Positions 58,261-64,000 of a stretch of 64,000 bases of DNA are shown here, piece by piece (positions within the stretch are counted from its first letter, which is position 1; every line of letters begins with the position of its first letter). A program made the translations under genes and the position numbers. The stretch covers positions 24,837,043-24,901,042 of the forward strand of contig NC_079516.1 of the NCBI RefSeq assembly GCF_000801105.2. The letters run 5' to 3'. A model generated the notes under the pieces. That model was not told the DNA's origin and made no database searches. It was given only the letters and a program-made list of their open reading frames with translations. Origin of the DNA: Raphanus sativus. Lineage: Eukaryota > Streptophyta > Magnoliopsida > Brassicales > Brassicaceae.

Positions 58261-59413
58261 TATTAATTACAAATATATATATCAATTTTATAAATAATTT
58301 AAATTCTCAAATAATATTAGTTAAAAATGTAATTAATAAAAATATAAATGCATTTTAATCATTTTCTTAATTTGTTAATAATGTTAATATATTTTTATGG
58401 AATGGAAGGAATATTAGTCTAATATATTTTATTTTTTACCGCGGGATGATTATACTATTACAAACCGAGAAATATTACATACGATTCTACAGCCAACAAT
58501 TCTACCTGTCTTATGAGGATTCCCGCTTGATTGCATCACTTGAGCCGCCCTATGGATCAACGCTTGACCGGTACTCCTTGCGTCATGCTGCAGATTTTTT
58601 GTAAGTGTTTTCTCTTTTAGTTCGCATAATTTCGCTTTTTCTGGAGCTCGAAACCCAGACCTCTTCGTATAGAAACATTAGTGAATATTTAATCAAACCA
58701 CTGGACCAAACGGGTTTCCATAGTCTAATCTATTAGTGTTAAGAAAAGAATATCTTATAGTCAAGAATTCAACCCAAATACCATAAGTGTTAAGGTCTCT
58801 TTCATCGTTTATTTTCCTAACAAAATCCTCTCATCAACTTGAAAGGGCAAAAAAAGGAGAAACGAAAATAAAAAACATAGACACGCAAGAAGGGATAAAG
58901 AACCTCTAAATGTAGTGTTCATAAGGACATGCCCACATGGTGTGGGTTATGTCACTTAGACCCCACAGCTTCACCTCTCACCTTCTTTGCTCCCAACCTT
59001 TACTTTTATCAACTGATGTCCCAATCTCCCTTAGATACCGAATCTTTACTACTATTTTATGCAAATTGTTCTTGAGCTTTTTTCTATTTTATTTTCATCT
59101 TAGTCATATCGAGTGTGTATAAACGCTGGACCCGATTTATCCACTAACTCTAAAACCTGTTTAACTGTCAGCGTTCATGAAAGATAATGACTGTATTTTT
59201 TAAACTCCTTCCATTTCATAATCGTTTTAAAATGTATGGTGCCATGTTATAGTGGCAAGGGGGTATTTATATATAGCACTAAGATGTAACAAAGAAGTTA
59301 ATTTAAAAAAAAAAAGATGTAACAAAGAAGTAAGTGAAAATAAACATTTAATAAGGGAAAATAGAAAACATAAACTAGTAGGGGACCTATGTGTGTGGGT
59401 CAATGTTGCTTTC
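58261..59413. other. HBI1 distal upstream region
   Basis: No gene is seen. The frame at 58,937-59,122 has no recognisable feature. The segment contains the likely HBI1 promoter in its last few hundred bases. Confidence 0.4.
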
Positions 59414-59421
59414 TATTTAAA
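59414..59421 (+). promoter_or_regulatory. Candidate TATA box of HBI1
   Basis: TATTTAAA about 265 bp upstream of the start codon, with a CT-rich leader following at 59,450-59,520. Confidence 0.4.
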
Positions 59422-59682
59422 GCTAAGCAGAATGATATCAATGGATTAGTTTCTCCAACCTCTTTCATCTCTTCTAAGCAACCTACCCAAACAACATTAC
59501 ATAAACCTAAATCTCTCCTTCATGCATTTATAGCAAATCATCTTTTGCTTTAAGCAACACGCTCACACACACACACAAAAATCAGAGCGTTTCTCCCCGT
59601 CCTCTATTCTATTTGTACTTCTGGTCTCACTTTAAAGATCAAATACGTAAATATAAGTTGAGAGATTTTTGCAGTGAAAGAT

Positions 59683-59770
59683 ATGTTGGAAAGTCTTGTC
59701 TCTCTCGAAAGCATGTCCTTGAGCTCCATGGATGTGTCTGTACTTGAAAGGCTTAAATGGCTGCAACAGC

Positions 59771-59805
<35 letters not shown>

Positions 59806-61147
59806 GTTCTGAGCAGTACTAATGCTTCACCTGAACTTCTTCAATTCCATGGAACCAACAATGATGAGTTGTTGCAGAATACCTTCAGCCATTTTCAAAT
59901 GCTTAGATCTGGTTTTGGACCAAACTATAGCATGGGTTTTGGTCCTTCACATGAACCTATGGATGGCTGCATTTCAAGAACAAATAGCTGCCAGATGGAT
60001 CAAGCGGATACAGTGGGGGTAATGTTGAAGAACAGTGAAGAAAACATTGCTTTTTCCTTGAAAAGCAAGAGAAAATCAGAGGTTTGTTAGATCAGATTTG
60101 GTTTAAAAGTATGTTTTGAAACATGGTTTTGATTATTCTATTTTGATTATGTCTCAGGTTAAGACAAGGGCAGAGGAAAAGACAGAGAAGAAGATCAAAG
60201 TAGAGGCTGAGACAGAGTCAAACATGAAAGTAAAATCAAACTTGAGTAACACAGAAGCATCTTCAGAAACTTCAAAGCAGACATCAAAGGGAGCTTCAGA
60301 GATCCAGAAATTGGATTATATCCACGTGAGAGCTCGTCGAGGCCAAGCTACAGACAGACACAGTTTAGCAGAAAGGGTAAAAAGTGTTTCAACCAGTTTG
60401 CTTGTGTTACAAGTCAAAAGATAGTTCTAGGGGTTTAATAGGATTTTCTTTTGGCAGGCAAGAAGAGAAAAGATCAGCAAGAAGATGAAGTATCTGCAAG
60501 ATCTTGTCCCTGGATGCAACAAAGTTACTGGAAGAGCTGGTATGCTTGATGAGATCATTAATTATGTTCAATCTCTCCAGAGACAAGTTGAGGTAAGTAA
60601 TGAAGCAAACCATGATTCTCTGTTTCACCATTAAACAAATTTAGAAGTCTAAATCTTCTAAGTGGAATCTTTTTGCAGTTCTTGTCGATGAAACTGGCTG
60701 TCCTAAACCCAGAACTCGAGCTTGCTATGGAGGACTTATCTGTAAAACAGGTGAAGCCAGTCTCCAGACCCTCAAGATCAAACTGTTATTATTATTCAAG
60801 AACTTATCGTAATAATATTTTTCATTTGTTATGAAATTTCAGTTTCAGGCTTACTTTACAAATCTTCCTGTATTAGTTGCTTCAAAGCCATCACTAATGG
60901 TTGATGCGCCATTGTTTCCGCTGGACCAGCAAGGATCTCTAGATTTATCAGTGATAAACCCAAACCAAGCAACATCTATTGAAGCTGTAAGAACATTTAA
61001 TTTATCAATCTGAAAACTTCTCCGAGTTCTTGTTACTTGTCTGAGAAATAACCTGTCTCTTTTTTCTCTTTGTTTCAGCCATCTGCAAGCTGGGAAACTC
61101 AGTCACAGAGTCTCTACAACACATCTAGCCTCGGATTTCAGTACTAA
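59683..61147 (+). CDS. HBI1: bHLH transcription factor HBI1
   Basis: Six exons: 59,683-60,081, 60,158-60,376, 60,458-60,592, 60,679-60,750, 60,843-60,986 and 61,079-61,147, all with GT-AG introns in phase 0, giving 345 residues. The N-terminus ([10 protein letters not shown], then SVLERLKWL) is followed by 14 consecutive Gln. The bHLH domain has the basic region [23 protein letters not shown], with the His-Glu-Arg triad that reads E-boxes, and helix-loop-helix [20 protein letters not shown], then [20 protein letters not shown]. The C-terminus ends [15 protein letters not shown]1 is a nuclear activator of cell elongation downstream of brassinosteroid and gibberellin signals and is inhibited by IBH1; it also tempers immunity. 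The sequence agrees throughout with Arabidopsis HBI1 (At2g18300) as remembered. I chose the ATG at 59,683 by homology. No lesion was seen. It sits between duplicated blocks A and B. Confidence 0.95.
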
Positions 61148-61623
61148 AAAACTATTCGTTGAAGCAATGAAGTTGACATCATCAGGATCAGATTGAGAAC
61201 CATATTCCACTTTATATGGTGATAAATGTGACAACTACGTGTTCATGGAATATTTTTCAGCTTTTGCATTATCTTTTGATCCTTGTTTTCTGATATTTAA
61301 ACCAGAAGAACTGGAGACAGCAATTTAGTGGTCTTGTCACCATCAATCTTTGTATAAATCTTGGTTTATAAGATAATATTATATATAGAGAGAGAAGAAG
61401 AGAGTAAATAAACACTATGTTTTACAGGACTTATAGATATGCGTAGTAGAAGAAAGAGACAACTCTTGTGGCGACTACAATTCCTTGTTGGATATATAAT
61501 AATATCGAAGCATATTATTAATCTTTTTCTTATTTCTTTTTCTGCAACTTGTAAAATCCCTATCTTTCTTAGATCGCATTGTCAACTAAATGTAGTCATT
61601 TGTCTATTAGGCGGCCTTCTAAA
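61148..61623 (+). other. HBI1 3' region
   Basis: Likely 3' untranslated region to about 61,420, with a short GAGA-type run near 61,390. The frame at 61,439-61,642 crosses into block B and is not supported. Confidence 0.5.
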
Positions 61624-62546
61624 TTCTAATCCATTGGTATAAGAATTCATTACAAGGTCAACATGAGTTATTGAGATCGTTGAAAAAATTGGATCCTCGA
61701 AGGCTCGACTATACAGTATCTAAGCGGCCGGGGCTTCATCTTTTTTTTTTGCATACTTAAACAATTTTATTGATATTCAAGCAAGTTTCACAAAATCATT
61801 ACAGCATTGTCAAAGACAAACTACTACAAAAGCATAAATATACATCATCTTTTAGGGACTAGCAAAACTGTAGCCACATAACAATGACAAAACGAGCAAA
61901 CTCGGAGATTAAACACCAGTTGATCAATTATCATTTGTAAGTCATAATCTGTTAAAAATTAAAGAAAAAGTATTTTTACCTATTTGCTGGAATCCAAACA
62001 TTGTAAATAGTATTTTGTTCAGATTAAATCTATAATTTCAACCAAAACTTTATTGTCACTTAAAAATAAAAGTATTTTACCCCAAAAAACCCTTTAAAAG
62101 TATCTTTCTGCTCTAAATTTCTTACTGCCTAAACGTCGACTATAACAAACATATTATCATGACACGCAATTTTATGATTTAACCATCTGATTTAAACCCA
62201 CATAGTGCATGATAGTGATCAATAGCAATATCAATGGAAACACAAATGATATACTTACATATTTAAGGGCATCTCCATTTTCTCCTCTAAAATATAGTGA
62301 AATGGAGTATGAAGTAAGAACTGCTTCAATCTAACTTCGTATCTCATCATCTATAACGGAGTTTACTCCACAAATGTAGTAATTTATTTTTTGTTTGTTC
62401 ATTATTATAGAATCTATACTAATAAAAGTAGCATTTTGAGGCTCCAGTAAACGTCCACATCAGCGAAAAAAACTTCTCACAGATTATGGCACATGACATT
62501 AGTACTAAAAAATGAAAACTAAAGAAAAAGTAAATATACGATATAA
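61624..62546 (+). repeat. Duplicated block B, copy 2
   Basis: Matches 56,004-56,925. The Helitron-like 5' end is at 62,413 (TCTATACTAATAAAAGTAG), cut off after about 130 bp where organelle-type DNA starts. Confidence 0.92.
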
Positions 62547-62700
62547 TTTGAAAGACCCGTCGGGTTCGCTCGGAGACTAACTCACTCGTCTCGTTCATGT
62601 ATTTACTCGCAGCATTCGCAGCAAACTCGCAGGCAGGAGAGACCTTGAGTCCAGGCTCAGGAATCGACTGGTTCCGAGCGGACTCGGGCAGCTGCTGCTT
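62547..62700. other. GC-richer segment, possibly organellar
   Basis: An abrupt rise in GC (CGTCGGGTTCGCTCGG, GAGCGGACTCGGGCAGCTGC) sets this apart from both sides. It resembles plant mitochondrial non-coding DNA in texture, but I cannot place it. Confidence 0.35.
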
Positions 62701-63008
62701 GGATTATCGTAGAATAAGAGGAGTTATTTAACCGGGGAATTTTTTTTTAATATGTTTCTAATAGAGTGAAATTAGAATCTAATGAATATTGATTGATGTA
62801 GATACAATTATTAGACAGTTTCGCTTTTTTATTCTAATATTTTCAACCTATCTATTTCAAGCAAGATAGTAATTACGAAAATATTATATTAAAAGGATGA
62901 GCCTTAATACTTAATATTATTCTATAAATACAAGTTTTTAATTAAATTCTTTATATAATATAATTCAACAGTTTTGCATTTTTTTTTTTTTTTATAAAAT
63001 TAATGGGT
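62701..63008 (-). other. Probable plastid ndhI downstream spacer
   Basis: AT-rich DNA directly downstream of the ndhI stop on the minus strand, presumably the plastid ndhI-ndhG spacer carried along. This is inferred from adjacency. Confidence 0.45.
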
Positions 63009-63392
63009 TTATCCATTTTTTGTTTGAGGTGAATTCAAAATTGTTCGAATAGTGTAATCGTCAATTACTGACATTGGTAAACGACCCAAAGCGATTTGAT
63101 TATAATTCAACTCGTGACGATCATAAGTTGAAAATTCATATTCTTCAGTCATTGACAAACAATTTGTTGGACAATACTCAACACAATTACCACAAAATAT
63201 ACAAATTCCAAAATCAATACTGTAATTAAGCAATCGTTTTTTTCGAATATTGGTTTCCAATTTCCAATCAACAACCGGCAGATCTATAGGACATACTCGA
63301 ACACATACTTCACAAGCAATGCATTTATCAAATTCGAAATGGATTCGACCGCGGAAACGTTCTGATGTTATTAATTTTTCATAGGGGTATTG
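63009..63392 (-). pseudogene. ndhI: Plastid ndhI fragment (nuclear copy)
   Basis: The minus-strand frame reads [35 protein letters not shown], then [28 protein letters not shown] and ends SPQTKNG with TAA. It carries both 4Fe-4S motifs (CxxCxxCxxxCP, twice) of the NDH complex subunit I. The N-terminal 30 or so residues are missing: homology stops at 63,392. No stop is present within the fragment, so the transfer may be recent. A plastid gene fragment has no function here. Confidence 0.92.
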
Positions 63393-63526
63393 TTAGGACT
63401 TTGTCTCCCTTTCGTTATCTTCTCCCGGTTGGGGGTGGATCACCTTACCCACAAACAAAAGGAATAACAGAGAATGCCCAGTCAATAATAATTAATAATC
63501 TAATGGCAACTCGAATTGAATACAGA
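63393..63526. other. Unplaced segment between plastid pieces
   Basis: Contains GGTTGGGGGTGGATCACC and CCACAAACAAAAGGAATAAC. Probably organellar by context; origin not recognised. Confidence 0.3.
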
Positions 63527-63604
63527 CTAAAAGAAAGATCGATTCTTTGGGATCCTTCCTTTATTCAAACGGAAGGAAGAGAGATAGAATCAGACCGATT
63601 CCCT
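63527..63604 (+). pseudogene. ycf2: Plastid ycf2 scrap
   Basis: 26 codons reading [20 protein letters not shown] and ESDRFP, a distinctive stretch of plastid Ycf2. Homology stops exactly where rrn23 begins. Confidence 0.8.
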
Positions 63605-63706
63605 AACGAGGAAAGGCTTACGGTGGATACCTAGGCACCCAGAGACGAGGAAGGGCGTAGTAAGCGACGAAATGCTTCGGGGAGTTGAAAATAAGCGTAG
63701 ATCCGG
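63605..63706 (+). pseudogene. rrn23: Plastid 23S rRNA 5' fragment
   Basis: Begins AACGAGGAAAGGCTTACGG and continues GGATACCTAGGCACCCAGAG to about GTAGATCCGG: the first hundred bases or so of plastid 23S rRNA. It is cut off after that, so this is not a working rRNA gene. Confidence 0.9.
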
Positions 63707-63827
63707 GCGAAGCCCTCCACTCATAAGTAATAAGTAATTGAATTCCTTACCAGTCCGTCCTACCAGCTCTTCTGTCTTCCTTTTTAAAAGGAGTTAACGA
63801 TACATTTATTAGAATAAATTTATTAGT

Positions 63828-64000
63828 TAGGGCTATACGGATTCGAACCGTAGACCTGCTCGGTAAAAGAGCTCGAACTTATTATTATCAAAATGATTCG
63901 AACTCTTTCCGAAAAGTCGAAAACTAAGTGATAGGGGTTTTGTAAAATCTTCTAAGATGTTAATGGGTAAAAGAATTGGAGGGGATTTCCTGGAAAAAGC
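63828..64000 (-). pseudogene. trnV-UAC: Plastid trnV-UAC 3' exon plus part of its intron
   Basis: On the minus strand, 63,864-63,828 reads ACCGAGCAGGTCTACGGTTC and ends GTATAGCCCTA, the 3' exon of plastid tRNA-Val (UAC), with one change (AGCAGG for AGAAGG). The DNA from 63,865 to the window end fits its group II intron. The 5' exon is not in the window. Confidence 0.75.

Noticed and set aside
63009..63634. Working plastid genes, or the window being plastid DNA
   Set aside because: ndhI lacks its N-terminus, rrn23 and ycf2 are short fragments, and their order does not exist in plastid genomes.

Overview
This is nuclear DNA from a crucifer, most likely Brassica or a close relative. The evidence is plant exon-intron structure, an AT-rich background, Brassicaceae-type transposon families, and four genes or gene relics in the order of one small segment of Arabidopsis chromosome 2. 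I recall that segment as At2g18300 (HBI1), At2g18328 (RL4), At2g18340 (LEA-domain protein) and At2g18350 (ZHD6). No database search was possible, so the gene identities rest on motif recognition and remembered family sequences. In this window HBI1 (59.7-61.1 kb), RL4 (29.6 kb) and the LEA gene (3.2-4.7 kb, minus strand) look intact. The ZHD6-like copy (2.3-3.0 kb) is a pseudogene.

Transposons have spread these genes over about 60 kb. From left to right: a cut-off hAT-type MITE and LTR/LINE scraps (1-1.4 kb); the ZHD6 relic and LEA gene; a LINE RNase H scrap (5.4-5.7 kb); a 10.9-kb Mutator-like element (7,417-18,338) with a decayed transposase gene, a decayed Ulp1-like protease gene and an intact GRF zinc-finger/membrane protein ORF; a related non-coding Mutator-like element with a perfect 9-bp target duplication (19,394-24,863); two back-to-back Helitrons (25.2-27.4 kb) and a third at 28.3-29.0 kb; RL4; a LINE (32.3-34.3 kb); a collapsed copia element with a nested insertion (36.9-39.4 kb); a Helitron (39.5-40.0 kb); a LINE scrap (42.1-42.5 kb); a small MITE; a PIF/Harbinger-like element split by a Helitron (43.7-47.1 kb); a miniature LTR element (49.8-51.0 kb); a nuclear tRNA-Asn gene (51.3 kb); and further MITEs and a solo LTR (51.8-54.7 kb).

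The right end is unusual. Two near-identical blocks (A and B) appear in the order A-B-X-A-HBI1-B around HBI1. The last 1.4 kb is a patchwork of plastid pieces (ndhI, ycf2, rrn23, trnV-UAC) that are not neighbours in the plastid genome, which suggests a repair or insertion scar, or an assembly join.

The most interesting unit is the 10.9-kb Mutator-like element. It joins a transposase, a SUMO-protease-like gene and a GRF-finger membrane protein, uses one duplicated upstream region for the last two genes, and its non-coding DNA is full of a short guanine-TAGACTT-type motif.
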